The translations under genes were made by a program, and so were the position numbers. Below the pieces are notes generated by a model that saw only the letters and a program-made list of their open reading frames with translations, did no database searches and was not told where the DNA came from. From positions 1 through 62,673 of the forward strand of contig JAKQEZ010000075.1 in NCBI GenBank assembly GCA_029558435.1: a stretch of 62,673 nucleotides of DNA. Direction: 5' to 3'. Position 1 is the first letter of the stretch, and every line of letters starts with the position of its first letter. This stretch comes from Bacteroidota bacterium. GTDB lineage: Bacteria > Bacteroidota > Bacteroidia > Flavobacteriales > Crocinitomicaceae. Shown here one piece after another: positions 1 through 7,497 of this stretch.

Positions 1-1
1 T

Positions 2-100
2 ATTTTAGGAAGAACACCAACCATGGAAGAATACACCAAAGCAGTTGAAGGCATTACGTTAACGAAGTTTGCTCCATCTGAAAAGATGATGGCACACTAG
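2..100 (+). CDS. 3' end of a CDS, possibly AcnB-type aconitate hydratase
   Basis: An open frame enters from the left edge and ends in TAG at 98-100; 32 codons are visible. The peptide contains LGRTPTMEEYTKAVEGITL. This resembles the PTPEEY-type segment near the C-terminus of AcnB-type aconitases, which isomerise citrate and isocitrate in the TCA cycle. That match is from memory and the visible part is short, so the identity is tentative. It is probably the intact C-terminus of a real gene because a terminator-like hairpin follows within 50 bases. The insertion sequence begins about 40 bases after the stop, so the gene itself was not cut. Confidence 0.4.
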   Translation: MLGRTPTMEEYTKAVEGITLTKFAPSEKMMAH

Positions 101-138
101 TTAAATTGCTAAGAAATAATGAAAAGGCGGTACTTGTT

Positions 139-161
139 ACCACGAATGGTCGGAAGAAATT
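139..161. repeat. left terminal inverted repeat of the IS4-type element
   Basis: These 23 bases match the reverse complement of 1511-1533 exactly; identity stops at 162. Confidence 0.8.
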
Positions 162-174
162 CCGGCCATTTTTT
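148..174 (+). terminator. terminator-like hairpin inside the left IS end
   Basis: Arm GGTCGGAA (148-155), loop GAAA (156-159), arm TTCCGGCC (160-167, one G-T pair), then a run of six T (169-174). On the plus strand this should stop transcripts coming from the upstream gene. It lies within and just inside the inverted repeat and abuts the transposase stop codon (173-175). Confidence 0.6.
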
Positions 175-1390
175 ATGTTTTAAAAAATAGCTTTGGATCA
201 CCGCCGCATTGTACAACTATTAAAGCGATTGTTAGGTTTCTGATTTCCATTGCAAATCGTCTTTTAGCTGTTTTGTATCCAATGTTATTAGCTTTTTTAT
301 AAACTAAAATGAGCATTGCAACGATCATTGTTACATAAATCATCACTTGCATTCCATTTTTATTCAATGATATCAGATGACTAACATTGAGTTCTTGTTT
401 GATAAATCGAAAAAAAACCTCAATATCCCATCTACGTCTATAAGTTTCCGCAATTTCTTTTGGGCTTAATTCAAAATCGTTCGTTAAGAGCCAGTATTCC
501 TTTTCGTCAGATTTACTTTTTATAACAACCAATCTAAATGCGTTGTCTATTAATTCTTCACGGTAATGCTTGTTTCCTCTTTTGTTAAGTATAGGGACTC
601 CTGTAAATAACTGAACTTTAGCATCTTTTAAAAGAATTGATTCTCCAAGATCTAGATTCTGAGTATCTTGAATGAAGCTCTCTTTTTCAATATGCTTTCT
701 ATTCTCTTTCATTCTAGCTACAAAGACAATTTTGTTTTTATCAAAATCACGCATAGTTCTAGTCGATTGCAATCCTCTGTCAACAATGTAAATATTGTTG
801 TGATCAGTTTCTTTTTTTACATGATTCAAGATTGCTTGAGGCAAGGCATTCTCTTCGCTCAAATAAGTTGATTCAGTGAAAACCTCAAGACTACAAGGCA
901 ATAACCCGTCAAAAGAAACACTATACTTAGTGGTCTTTTTTCCAGATTTATTATCCAATCCAGTCACCATTTTACCAGTAACATCTGATACCATCGTACT
1001 ATCCACTCTAATGAGATTGTACTTCTCTTGGTCTTTGGATGAGTAATGTCTCGAAAACTGATCATAGATACAATCATAAATTTGTTTGAAATAATCAGGG
1101 TCTATTTTAGATAAACGTTCTGATATTGAGCTTCTACGCACGCGTTCATCTTCGTTCAAATGAAAAAGCTGTTTAAAAAATGGATCGTTGAATGTATCTT
1201 CTAAGCTACGTTGACTTAACCGATCATTTTCTATAACACCATACATCAACAAGTAAAACAACTTTTGTCCATGAAGAACTTTAGCATAATGATCAACCTT
1301 GGTAGTTGAGGATAATTTCGCCAAAAGGCTTTCAGGTATAACTTGAAGCAACTCATTTACTCCAACTTTATGATCTTTAAAAACTGACAT
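173..1390 (-). CDS. IS4-family DDE transposase
   Basis: Transposase that would cut and move the surrounding element. A DDE triad is visible: Asp in LIRVDST, Asp in YIVDRGLQS, and Glu within YRRRWDIEVFFRFIK. That last segment fits the IS4 signature Y-(2)-R-(3)-E-(6)-K exactly. The N-terminal part (PFFKQLFHL..RRSSISERL) is the usual helical DNA-binding region. I start at 1390 (MSVFKDHKVG). An in-frame extension to 1441 adds an AT-rich, non-conserved leader. About 405 residues, full length with no internal stop, so possibly active. A weak -7-like TATCTTTA lies upstream near 1414-1421. Confidence 0.9.
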   Translation of the reverse strand: MSVFKDHKVGVNELLQVIPESLLAKLSSTTKVDHYAKVLHGQKLFYLLMYGVIENDRLSQRSLEDTFNDPFFKQLFHLNEDERVRRSSISERLSKIDPDYFKQIYDCIYDQFSRHYSSKDQEKYNLIRVDSTMVSDVTGKMVTGLDNKSGKKTTKYSVSFDGLLPCSLEVFTESTYLSEENALPQAILNHVKKETDHNNIYIVDRGLQSTRTMRDFDKNKIVFVARMKENRKHIEKESFIQDTQNLDLGESILLKDAKVQLFTGVPILNKRGNKHYREELIDNAFRLVVIKSKSDEKEYWLLTNDFELSPKEIAETYRRRWDIEVFFRFIKQELNVSHLISLNKNGMQVMIYVTMIVAMLILVYKKANNIGYKTAKRRFAMEIRNLTIALIVVQCGGDPKLFFKT

Positions 1391-1495
1391 AATATATTGA
1401 TTATCAGCATTAAAGATAAGTAAAATAAAGCTTAAAAACAAGTTATTTTATTGATAATCAGTTGTTTATATCAACATTTAAAGGTTAATAAATAC

Positions 1496-1523
1496 AAAAA
1501 AGTCGGAAGAAATTTCTTCCGAC
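1496..1523 (-). terminator. terminator-like palindrome inside the right IS end
   Basis: Positions 1502-1523 are a perfect 22-bp palindrome (arms from GTCGGAAG). Read on the minus strand it is followed by six T (the A run at 1496-1501). It sits just after the stop of the XRE gene (1551), so it can end that transcript. It also lies in the IS end and would block read-through towards the transposase. Confidence 0.6.
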
Positions 1524-1533
1524 CATTCGTGGT
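1511..1533. repeat. right terminal inverted repeat of the IS4-type element
   Basis: Reverse complement of 139-161, 23 of 23 bases. Confidence 0.8.
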
Positions 1534-1550
1534 CGAAAGGCAACCTTTTT

Positions 1551-1757
1551 TTATTCAGCAACATATTCTAAAATATCGCTTGGCTGGCAATCCAAGGCTT
1601 TACAAATTGCATCCAAAGTTGAAAAACGTATCGCTTTTGCCTTTCCTGTTTTTAGAATGGAAAGATTAGAAAGTGTAAGGTCCACTTTTTCTGAAAGTTC
1701 GGTCAACGATATTTTTCGTTTGGCCATCATTACATCTAAATTTACAATAATTGGCAT
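1551..1757 (-). CDS. XRE-family (YozG-like) helix-turn-helix regulator
   Basis: A 68-residue protein that is almost entirely one Cro/C1-type helix-turn-helix. The signature is ISLTELSEKVDLTLSNLSIL followed by KAIRFSTLDAICKALDCQPSDIL. The sequence NLSILKTGKAKAIRFSTL is typical of YozG-like small regulators. It begins 3 bases after the DUF2975 gene stops, so the two are one transcription unit. Small XRE regulators of this type are commonly paired with DUF2975 membrane proteins. A role as its regulator, or as a partner regulated by the membrane protein, is inferred; no target is known. Confidence 0.85.
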   Translation of the reverse strand: MPIIVNLDVMMAKRKISLTELSEKVDLTLSNLSILKTGKAKAIRFSTLDAICKALDCQPSDILEYVAE

Positions 1758-1760
1758 GTC

Positions 1761-2297
1761 TTATACAGTTAAATCATTTTCATTTTGTAATTCTACTCCC
1801 TTATTAAAAATAACAGCAATAATGTAGATGATAGCCGACATTGTAATAAAAGCGTTTTTTTCTGCCCAATATGCACTCAAATATGCAACATCATTGCCGT
1901 ATTTTATAGCAAAAGTTGTAAGATGATGTGCTATTTCACTAATTATTCCAATAGAAAAAGTAAAATAACTTAATCGCATAATTTGCTTTGAAATAAATGG
2001 ATCAAATGGTTTTTGCAAATCAAGATGACGTAATAATATAATAACATTGTAAAATAAAAGTGATTTTAAAACGGTAACAGCAATTAAAAAACAATAAAGT
2101 AAATAAAACAACAATGGTTTATTTTGTTTGATTATACTAATATCAAGCTTTTGATACAATAAATGCAGAACAGTTGGTTTGAAAATACTGAAAATAAAAT
2201 TGACAATTACTCCTCCCGCTTCAATTGAAAGTCCAACAAAAATAATCCATGCAATTATCTTAAGTCCTATTAATACGATGTTGTTACTTAGTTTCAT
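1761..2297 (-). CDS. DUF2975 family membrane protein
   Basis: A 178-residue protein with four predicted membrane segments: around IVLIGLKIIAWIIFVGLS, LLFYLLYCFLIAVTVLKSLL, MRLSYFTFSIGIISEIAH and AFITMSAIIYIIAVIF. Size, topology and the adjacent YozG-like regulator fit DUF2975. I use the ATG at 2297 (MKLSNNIVLIG). The upstream extension to 2354 is low-complexity and AT-rich. It is the first gene of the pair. Biochemical function is unknown. Confidence 0.75.
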   Translation of the reverse strand: MKLSNNIVLIGLKIIAWIIFVGLSIEAGGVIVNFIFSIFKPTVLHLLYQKLDISIIKQNKPLLFYLLYCFLIAVTVLKSLLFYNVIILLRHLDLQKPFDPFISKQIMRLSYFTFSIGIISEIAHHLTTFAIKYGNDVAYLSAYWAEKNAFITMSAIIYIIAVIFNKGVELQNENDLTV

Positions 2298-2462
2298 ATA
2301 GCTGTTATTTAATGAATATTGATGCAATAATAATAAAAATTTATTGAAAAACAATAAATATAATATTAATAATTTATTTTCATTTTATTGATATTATGAA
2401 TTAAAGATGAAAAAGTGTGAAATTATTTTTAAAAACAAGAATAATTTAGGTGTAATTTCACG

Positions 2463-2470
2463 TAACTTTG
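2463..2470 (+). promoter_or_regulatory. candidate -7 element (TAACTTTG)
   Basis: TAACTTTG matches TAnnTTTG and ends 23 bases before the ATG at 2494. A TTTAGG at 2445-2450 could serve as a weak -33 element. Confidence 0.6.
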
Positions 2471-2493
2471 CTAAACCACTAAAATTCAATATC

Positions 2494-3834
2494 ATGAAAA
2501 AGATTATTTTATTCGCAATCATTTTGATGGGAATTGAGATGAATGCACTTTCGCAACAAGTTTGTCTATCCGACACTGTAAACTATTATGAGTTTATATC
2601 TGGAACACAGATAAAGGAAATCAAAGGTAGGTCCATTTATGTCTATGATGCTAATAGTCACTTGACGAGTCAAGTTAATCAAAATTGGAATGTAGGAACA
2701 AATTCATTTGATAATGCGTATAAATTCCTATATTCTTATGATGCTAATGGAAATTTAATTACTGAAATCTACCAATCTTGGGATTCAGGAACCAATACAT
2801 GGAATAATAATTATATGTATACATATACTTTTAATGCAAATAATTTGGTTACACAAAACATTTCAAAAATATGGGACAATCTAATTCTTAATTGGGTTAA
2901 TACCTCTAATTACCTATATACCTATGATGGGAATAATAACAATATTTCTTATGTAGCACAAAGTTGGGATGGCGTTAGTAGTAGTTGGATGAATGGTTAT
3001 AAATCAGATATGACTTATGATATGAACAACAACATGACCCAACATTTGACTCAATATTGGGATAATATAGGTAGTTTTTGGTACAACAGTGATAGAACGC
3101 TATACTCCTATAATGCCTCTAATTTAGTTTCAAATTATTTATATCAAATTTGGAACTCATCTACTAATACTTGGGATAATTCGAATAAAAGTGATTACAG
3201 TTATGATGCTAACAACGATAATGTTCAAACTGTTTATTCAAATTGGAATACTAGTTCAAGTACTTGGGAATTAAGTTCTAAATATGCCGTAACATATAAT
3301 TCAAACCACATGCAATTATCACAACTTTATCAATGGTGGGATCTAGTTGGTAGTGTATGGATGAATTCGTCGCTTGTAGATTATACTTATAATGCATCCA
3401 ATTTAATGACAGAGTTCAGTTTTAAATCGTGGAATGGTTCAGCATGGGATAATGTCTATAAATACACACAAGAATATGATGCTAATGATGCACTAACAGC
3501 TTTTGATTATTATTCGTCTTGGAATTCTTCTGGGCAATATTACCAATACCATTCTCGCAATGAATACCTATTTCATTGTGTATCCACTGCTGGTATTGCA
3601 GAAATAGAAAAAAATACTGCTTTTGATGCGTATCCAAACCCTGCCGATGAATTATTAACAATTAAAACAGATAAGTTGGGTGTTTATACCATTAATGATT
3701 TGGCTGGAAAAACTGTAAAAGTGATTGATATTGCAACAAGCCCTCAAGCTATTGATGTGCGTGATTTGCAACCCGGATTCTATTTTATTAAAAAAGAAGG
3801 GGATAGTTATTTAGAAAAAATTCAGATCAAATGA
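2494..3834 (+). CDS. secreted Asn/Trp/Tyr-rich repeat protein with T9SS type A sorting domain
   Basis: A 446-residue exported protein. The start at 2494 gives a clear signal peptide (MKKIILFAIILMG..ALSQQ); an upstream in-frame start would bury it. The middle, about residues 40-370, holds roughly nine or ten imperfect repeats of 30-36 residues. The pattern is Y(S/T)YDANxNL followed by QxWD and TNxWxN. Such YDxNxN repeats are common in Bacteroidota surface proteins and probably form beta-strand-rich solenoids. The C-terminus, from YPNPADELLTIKTDKLG to YFIKKEGDSYLEKIQI, is a type A sorting domain directing secretion by T9SS and surface attachment. Ligand or substrate unknown. Confidence 0.85.
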   Translation: MKKIILFAIILMGIEMNALSQQVCLSDTVNYYEFISGTQIKEIKGRSIYVYDANSHLTSQVNQNWNVGTNSFDNAYKFLYSYDANGNLITEIYQSWDSGTNTWNNNYMYTYTFNANNLVTQNISKIWDNLILNWVNTSNYLYTYDGNNNNISYVAQSWDGVSSSWMNGYKSDMTYDMNNNMTQHLTQYWDNIGSFWYNSDRTLYSYNASNLVSNYLYQIWNSSTNTWDNSNKSDYSYDANNDNVQTVYSNWNTSSSTWELSSKYAVTYNSNHMQLSQLYQWWDLVGSVWMNSSLVDYTYNASNLMTEFSFKSWNGSAWDNVYKYTQEYDANDALTAFDYYSSWNSSGQYYQYHSRNEYLFHCVSTAGIAEIEKNTAFDAYPNPADELLTIKTDKLGVYTINDLAGKTVKVIDIATSPQAIDVRDLQPGFYFIKKEGDSYLEKIQIK

Positions 3835-3860
3835 TTTGAATGCACTAGTTTTTCTTACTA

Positions 3861-3904
3861 AAAGACACTTCTGTCGCTTTATTGAGTTGCAGAAGTGTTT
3901 TTTT
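3861..3904 (+). terminator. rho-independent terminator
   Basis: Arms ACACTTCTG (3865-3873) and CAGAAGTGT (3890-3898) with a 16-base loop and T run to 3904. It ends the secreted-protein gene and lies at the convergent boundary with the next gene. Confidence 0.75.
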
Positions 3905-4595
3905 ATTCCAAAATTCCTTGCCAATAGTCAAAGGTTTTAAATGTACCATCGTCCATTTTAAATTCATAGTTGATGAATTTTGTTTCTTTCAAGTTAAAAT
4001 CAACTGGTGTTTTAAACAACGGACCATCGTATGAAAAAGTGTGGTATTCGCCATTTTCTCCACAAGGGTCAATACCTGAGGGAAGTAGAGTTAAAAGTTC
4101 TTCATTTATTTCTTTCCCGATAAAAGAAGCATCCAATTTATCGGCTTGTGTCACAATAATTTTGGTTTTAATACCAGATTTCAAAAAATCGGCAAAAACA
4201 GCTTCTGAAGATTTTCCCCACAAAGGTTCCACTACCTCAATGCCAAGTGGATTTAATTTCGACTCACGGTAATTTTTTACATCAGCCAAAAAAATATCGC
4301 CAAAAATAAAATGAGTGACTCCCAATTGCTTAAAATGTTCAACCGCTTCCAACATGCCTTGCTCATAGGTTTTTGTATCCTTGGCTAGTGGTACCATATA
4401 AAGTGGAATTCCAATACAAGCGGCTTGTTTTTCTAAAAGTGAAGTTGGAATGGCGTGAATGGAGGATGTTTTCGTGTCTTCGTTAATGGTTGTTAACAAG
4501 GCAATTACCTCTAACTGATTGTCGTTTAAAATGGTTTGTAATGCTAATGCAGAATCTTTTCCGCCACTCCAATTAAATACCGCTTTTTTCTTCAT
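3903..4595 (-). CDS. Dph6-related ATP pyrophosphatase (diphthine-ammonia ligase family)
   Basis: A 230-residue adenine-nucleotide alpha-hydrolase-like enzyme. The PP-loop motif SGGKDS is at residues 10-15, and the family motif around SGIDPCGENGEYHTF is near the C-terminus. In eukaryotes and archaea Dph6 amidates diphthine on elongation factor 2. Bacteria lack diphthamide, so the bacterial substrate is unknown and the name describes family only. The start at 4595 (MKKKAVFNWSGGKDS) puts the PP-loop at its usual place; a longer frame to 4799 is non-conserved and overlaps the divergent promoter. Confidence 0.85.
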   Translation of the reverse strand: MKKKAVFNWSGGKDSALALQTILNDNQLEVIALLTTINEDTKTSSIHAIPTSLLEKQAACIGIPLYMVPLAKDTKTYEQGMLEAVEHFKQLGVTHFIFGDIFLADVKNYRESKLNPLGIEVVEPLWGKSSEAVFADFLKSGIKTKIIVTQADKLDASFIGKEINEELLTLLPSGIDPCGENGEYHTFSYDGPLFKTPVDFNLKETKFINYEFKMDDGTFKTFDYWQGILE

Positions 4596-4622
4596 TTTGT
4601 ATACTAAAAATAGGATTGCTTG

Positions 4623-4630
4623 CAAATGTA
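4623..4630 (-). promoter_or_regulatory. candidate -7 element (TACATTTG, minus strand)
   Basis: CAAATGTA on the plus strand reads TACATTTG on the minus strand, 27 bases upstream of the ATG at 4595. Confidence 0.6.
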
Positions 4631-4729
4631 TAAAACAAAATGATTTAGCTGCTTTTAAGATGGATAGCTTTACAAGAATACGTCCTAAATTTAAAATTAG
4701 AATAGTTCTATAATTCAGTTTAATTGCTC

Positions 4730-4737
4730 TAATTTTG
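4730..4737 (+). promoter_or_regulatory. candidate -7 element (TAATTTTG)
   Basis: Matches TAnnTTTG, 22 bases before the ATG at 4760. It forms a divergent promoter pair with 4623-4630. Confidence 0.55.
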
Positions 4738-4759
4738 CGCCATAAAAATTTAAAAATAT

Positions 4760-5812
4760 ATGACAACAGATACTGCTGAATCGTTGAAAACTTCACCACA
4801 AATTGCAGAAAAAATTAAACAATTATGGAATTTAGTTGGAAATACTCCAATGTTAGAAATTTCTTATTTGTATCAAGGGAAAGCAAGAAAGATTTATGCG
4901 AAATGCGAGCATTATAACTTGACAGGAAGTATCAAAGATAGAATGGCGCTTTATGTTATGCAAAAAGCCTATGAGCAAGGAGCTATTCAACCATCCAATG
5001 TTATAGTTGAAGCAACAAGTGGAAACACGGGGATTGCTTTTAGTGCAATTGGAAAATCATTGGGGCACGATGTAAAAATTATTATGCCCAATTGGATGAG
5101 CCAAGAACGCAAGGATATTATTTCAAGTTTAGGTGCCGAAATCATTGAAATTTCTAAAGAAGAGGGGGGATTTGTTGGAAGCATTGAATTGTCACAAAAA
5201 ATGGCTGTTTTGGATGAGAATATTTTTCTTCCGAAGCAGTTTGAAAATAAATATAACTGTGAGGCACACGAGGCAACAACAGCCAAAGAAATTTGGATGC
5301 AATTAGAAAGCATCGGCAAAAAACCAGCGGCTTTTGTGGCAGGTGTTGGAACTGGAGGAACAGTGATGGGAGTGGGTAGCTTCTTAAAAAAACAAGATCC
5401 AGCAATTAAAGTTCATCCGTTGGAACCAGCAGAGTCGCCTGTATTAACAGCAGGTAAAAAAGTTGGCCACCACCGCATTCAAGGTATTTCGGATGAGTTT
5501 ATTCCTTCTATTGTTGAATTGGATAAATTGGATAGCATTGTGCAAGCATCGGATGGAGATGCCATTCTTGTAGCACAACAGTTATCTAAAAAATTAGGAT
5601 TGGCTGTTGGTATTTCTTCTGGGGCAAATTTCATTGGAGCTGTTAAACTTCAAAATGAATTGGGCGATGATGCTGTAGTTGTTACTATTTTCAGCGATAG
5701 CAATAAAAAATACTTAAGCACGGATTTGATGAAAAACGAACCTGTAAAAGATGGCTATTTAGCACCTGCTATTGAATTGGTAGATTTCAAAAGTATCAAA
5801 AGATGTTTTTAA
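4760..5812 (+). CDS. PLP-dependent cysteine synthase family protein
   Basis: A fold-type II PLP enzyme of 350 residues. The N-terminal [10 protein letters not shown] is typical of the family. The PLP lysine is Lys59 in TGSIKDRMA, the phosphate/substrate loop is ATSGNTG around 85-91, and the PLP phosphate loop is [12 protein letters not shown]. Family members make cysteine from O-acetylserine and sulfide, or cystathionine from serine. NWMSQERK replaces the more usual ETMSLERR. The C-terminal tail after [13 protein letters not shown] is about 30 residues longer than in compact CysM. Substrate cannot be settled by reading; CysK/CysM-type activity is the best guess. Confidence 0.85.
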   Translation: MTTDTAESLKTSPQIAEKIKQLWNLVGNTPMLEISYLYQGKARKIYAKCEHYNLTGSIKDRMALYVMQKAYEQGAIQPSNVIVEATSGNTGIAFSAIGKSLGHDVKIIMPNWMSQERKDIISSLGAEIIEISKEEGGFVGSIELSQKMAVLDENIFLPKQFENKYNCEAHEATTAKEIWMQLESIGKKPAAFVAGVGTGGTVMGVGSFLKKQDPAIKVHPLEPAESPVLTAGKKVGHHRIQGISDEFIPSIVELDKLDSIVQASDGDAILVAQQLSKKLGLAVGISSGANFIGAVKLQNELGDDAVVVTIFSDSNKKYLSTDLMKNEPVKDGYLAPAIELVDFKSIKRCF

Positions 5813-5830
5813 GCTAAATGGCAACGCATT

Positions 5831-5864
5831 AAAAAAGCTGACTTGTTGAAAGTCAGCTTTTTTT
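5831..5864. terminator. bidirectional terminator
   Basis: Arms AAGCTGACTT and AAGTCAGCTT with a GTTGA loop, flanked by A and T runs on opposite sides. It lies between two convergent genes and can serve both. Confidence 0.8.
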
Positions 5865-5881
5865 GTGTCTTAAAAATCCAC

Positions 5882-6583
5882 TTATTTTTTAGTAATGCTG
5901 AGGATGTTTTCTACTGTTTGAACGGTTGATTTAGTTGTGTCATACACATAATCAACAGCAATTGTAACGATATCGCCTGGTTTTAAACTTTTAATTGGTG
6001 CAACATAGGGCTGGTTTAAATCCTTTTTGTGGAAATCACTAATCAAAACACGGTATGTTTCTAATTTTTCTGTTCCTCCTTGTCCGTTAACAACAAACTC
6101 TTGGTAGGATTTTACAGTAAAAACGGCCATGTTTCCAGAGTGTCCACATTCTTCTGGACAAAGTGAAGTTAATCCCATGCATTTGTGAAATTGAATGCCA
6201 TCAAATTGTGCTGTAAACACATGCGATGAAGTATATGGTTTTTTTGCAGTTGCAACTTTGTTTTTGCTCACAATTTTTGTCAACGTGTATTTCAAACTGG
6301 AAGCATCTGCTGGAGGATTGGCAACTTTTGATTCTTTTACCAATAATTCATACTCGTTACCAGCCTCATAAGTAAAACCTTCAATTTCGTTGTAGAAATT
6401 TTCCCAAGACGCTTGGTTTTTGTCCCATTTTACTTGCAAGCATTCCTTTTCCATAACGCCTGCTGAACAAGGTTGAGTTGTTGCGCTAACATACATTGTT
6501 TTAGTTTCTGCTACTTTAGCTGTGCCACATGCGGCCATGATTGCGCTAATAAATCCTGCAATCAATACATTTGTTTTTGTCAT
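5882..6583 (-). CDS. DUF4377 lipoprotein
   Basis: A 233-residue exported lipoprotein. The N-terminus has a lipobox-like MAAC with Cys19. Residues about 29-110 match DUF4377 in pattern: CSAG..KECLQVKW, ENFYNEIEGFTYEAGNEY, NPPADASSLKYTL. The remaining C-terminal part has paired cysteines (CMGLTSLCPEECGHSG) and a beta-rich region. DUF4377 proteins are small periplasmic or outer-membrane lipoproteins related to META/HslJ-type proteins, of unknown role. Monocistronic, with its own promoter candidate upstream and a shared terminator downstream. Confidence 0.75.
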   Translation of the reverse strand: MTKTNVLIAGFISAIMAACGTAKVAETKTMYVSATTQPCSAGVMEKECLQVKWDKNQASWENFYNEIEGFTYEAGNEYELLVKESKVANPPADASSLKYTLTKIVSKNKVATAKKPYTSSHVFTAQFDGIQFHKCMGLTSLCPEECGHSGNMAVFTVKSYQEFVVNGQGGTEKLETYRVLISDFHKKDLNQPYVAPIKSLKPGDIVTIAVDYVYDTTKSTVQTVENILSITKK

Positions 6584-6682
6584 TTTGTTTTTTAATTAAA
6601 TGTTACATAGCAAGGATTCATAAGTAGAAGAAAGCTTTCTATATCATTTAATTTGTTTAAACGCCAAATTGTTATGCGTGCA

Positions 6683-6690
6683 CAAAGTTA
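6683..6690 (-). promoter_or_regulatory. candidate -7 element (TAACTTTG, minus strand)
   Basis: CAAAGTTA on the plus strand. It would give the DUF4377 gene (start 6583) a leader of about 95 bases. No other TAnnTTTG was found closer to the gene. Confidence 0.45.
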
Positions 6691-6701
6691 AACATTTGCA
6701 C

Positions 6702-6854
6702 TTAAATCGCTGTTGCAATAATTCGGCTGTTTTGTAAAGCTAACGGCATACCTTGGAGCCAATCTTGTTCATTTTCAGGAGCAATAATCACGGGCATTCG
6801 TTTTTTTGTATTGTGAATGCGACTCATAAGTTCGTTGGCTGCAATACACCCAAC
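6702..6854 (-). pseudogene. C-terminal remnant of an SRAP/HMCES (YedK-type) gene
   Basis: Minus-strand translation of 50 codons gives ANELMSRIHN followed by TKKRMPVIIAPENEQDWL and then a stop at 6702-6704. This is the conserved C-terminal block of SOS-response-associated peptidases (SRAP), which crosslink to abasic sites in single-stranded DNA via an N-terminal Cys. Upstream in the same frame a TAG (6855-6857) closes it, and no catalytic N-terminal part is attached. The gene is therefore dead. umuC and umuD lie just beyond the neighbouring cassette on the same strand, the usual SOS context. It occupies most of the otherwise gene-free stretch 6584-6909; the rest holds only promoter candidates. 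Confidence 0.8.
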
Positions 6855-6860
6855 CTAGTA
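6854..6860 (+). repeat. left copy of 7-bp direct repeat CCTAGTA
   Basis: CCTAGTA here and at 7651-7657. The two copies bound the zeta-like cassette and coincide with the ends of the two SRAP-locus remnants. Possible target duplication or recombination site; a chance match is not excluded. Confidence 0.45.
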
Positions 6861-6896
6861 ACCAAAATAAAATTTACCGCTTCAAGAATAAAATCA

Positions 6897-6904
6897 TAAA
6901 TTTG
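6897..6904 (+). promoter_or_regulatory. candidate -7 element (TAAATTTG) giving a near-leaderless mRNA
   Basis: Matches TAnnTTTG. Only five bases separate it from the ATG at 6910, so the transcript would start at or next to the start codon. Confidence 0.55.
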
Positions 6905-6909
6905 TATTT

Positions 6910-7497
6910 ATGAAAGAAAAAAATCTTTACATTATTGCAGGTTGTAATGGCGCTGGGAAAACAACAGCATCTTTTACCATTTTACCTGAAATTTTAGACT
7001 GTAAGGAATTTGTAAACGCTGATGAAATTGCTAAAGGACTATCGCCTTTCCAACCAGAAAGTGTTTCATTTGAAGCAGGAAGAATTATGTTAAGTAGAAT
7101 TGATGAATTATTTAAACATGATGAGATTTTCGCTTTTGAAACAACACTTGCAACTAAAACTTATAAACAAAAAATACTGAAAGCTAGTTCTTGCGGATAT
7201 AACATTACTCTATTATTTTTTTGGCTTAAAAATGTGGATTTAGCTAAAGAAAGAGTAGAAATTAGAGTGAAAGAAGGGGGACACAATATTCCTAAAGATG
7301 TAATTGAAAGAAGATATTTGAATGGTATTAATAATCTTTTTAATATTTATTTGAATATTGTAAATCAAGTTTTTATATTTGATAATTCTGAAGGGCATCA
7401 TGACTTAATTGCAGAAAAATATCTTGATGAAGATATTGTGATTTATAATCAAAAAAAATATAATGAATTAAAATCTTATCATGACAAAAGAAGCTAA
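6910..7497 (+). CDS. zeta-toxin-like P-loop kinase (COG4185 type)
   Basis: A 195-residue P-loop protein. Walker A GCNGAGKTT is at residues 11-19; the family normally has GPNGAGKTT. Next come VNADEIAKGLSPFQPE with Asp38 as probable catalytic base, FAFETTLATKTY, GYNITLLFFWL, and the arginine-rich GGHNIPKDVIERRY. Classical zeta toxins phosphorylate UDP-N-acetylglucosamine and poison cell-wall synthesis. Many COG4185 relatives have no proven substrate. No epsilon-type antitoxin precedes it; instead a small basic ORF overlaps its 3' end. It lies between the two remnants of an SRAP gene, on the opposite strand, which suggests acquisition as a cassette. Confidence 0.8.
   Translation: MKEKNLYIIAGCNGAGKTTASFTILPEILDCKEFVNADEIAKGLSPFQPESVSFEAGRIMLSRIDELFKHDEIFAFETTLATKTYKQKILKASSCGYNITLLFFWLKNVDLAKERVEIRVKEGGHNIPKDVIERRYLNGINNLFNIYLNIVNQVFIFDNSEGHHDLIAEKYLDEDIVIYNQKKYNELKSYHDKRS

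Larger units (their letters stand above)
139..1533 (-). mobile_element. IS4-type insertion sequence
   Basis: A 23-bp perfect terminal inverted repeat lies at 139-161 and 1511-1533. It begins ACCACGAATGG when read inward from either end. The repeats enclose one transposase gene on the minus strand. The element is about 1.4 kb, a normal size for the IS4 group. No target-site duplication is seen: the bases outside the left end (ending cttgtt) and right end (starting cgaaag) do not match. The true ends may therefore lie slightly elsewhere, or the flanks have recombined or decayed. Each end contains an inward-reading terminator-like hairpin, described separately. Confidence 0.8.

Noticed and set aside
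5750..5830. Possible riboswitch or attenuator near the cysteine-synthase-like gene
   Set aside because: Only the terminator hairpin at 5831-5864 is present and no leader structure was found upstream at 4738-4759.
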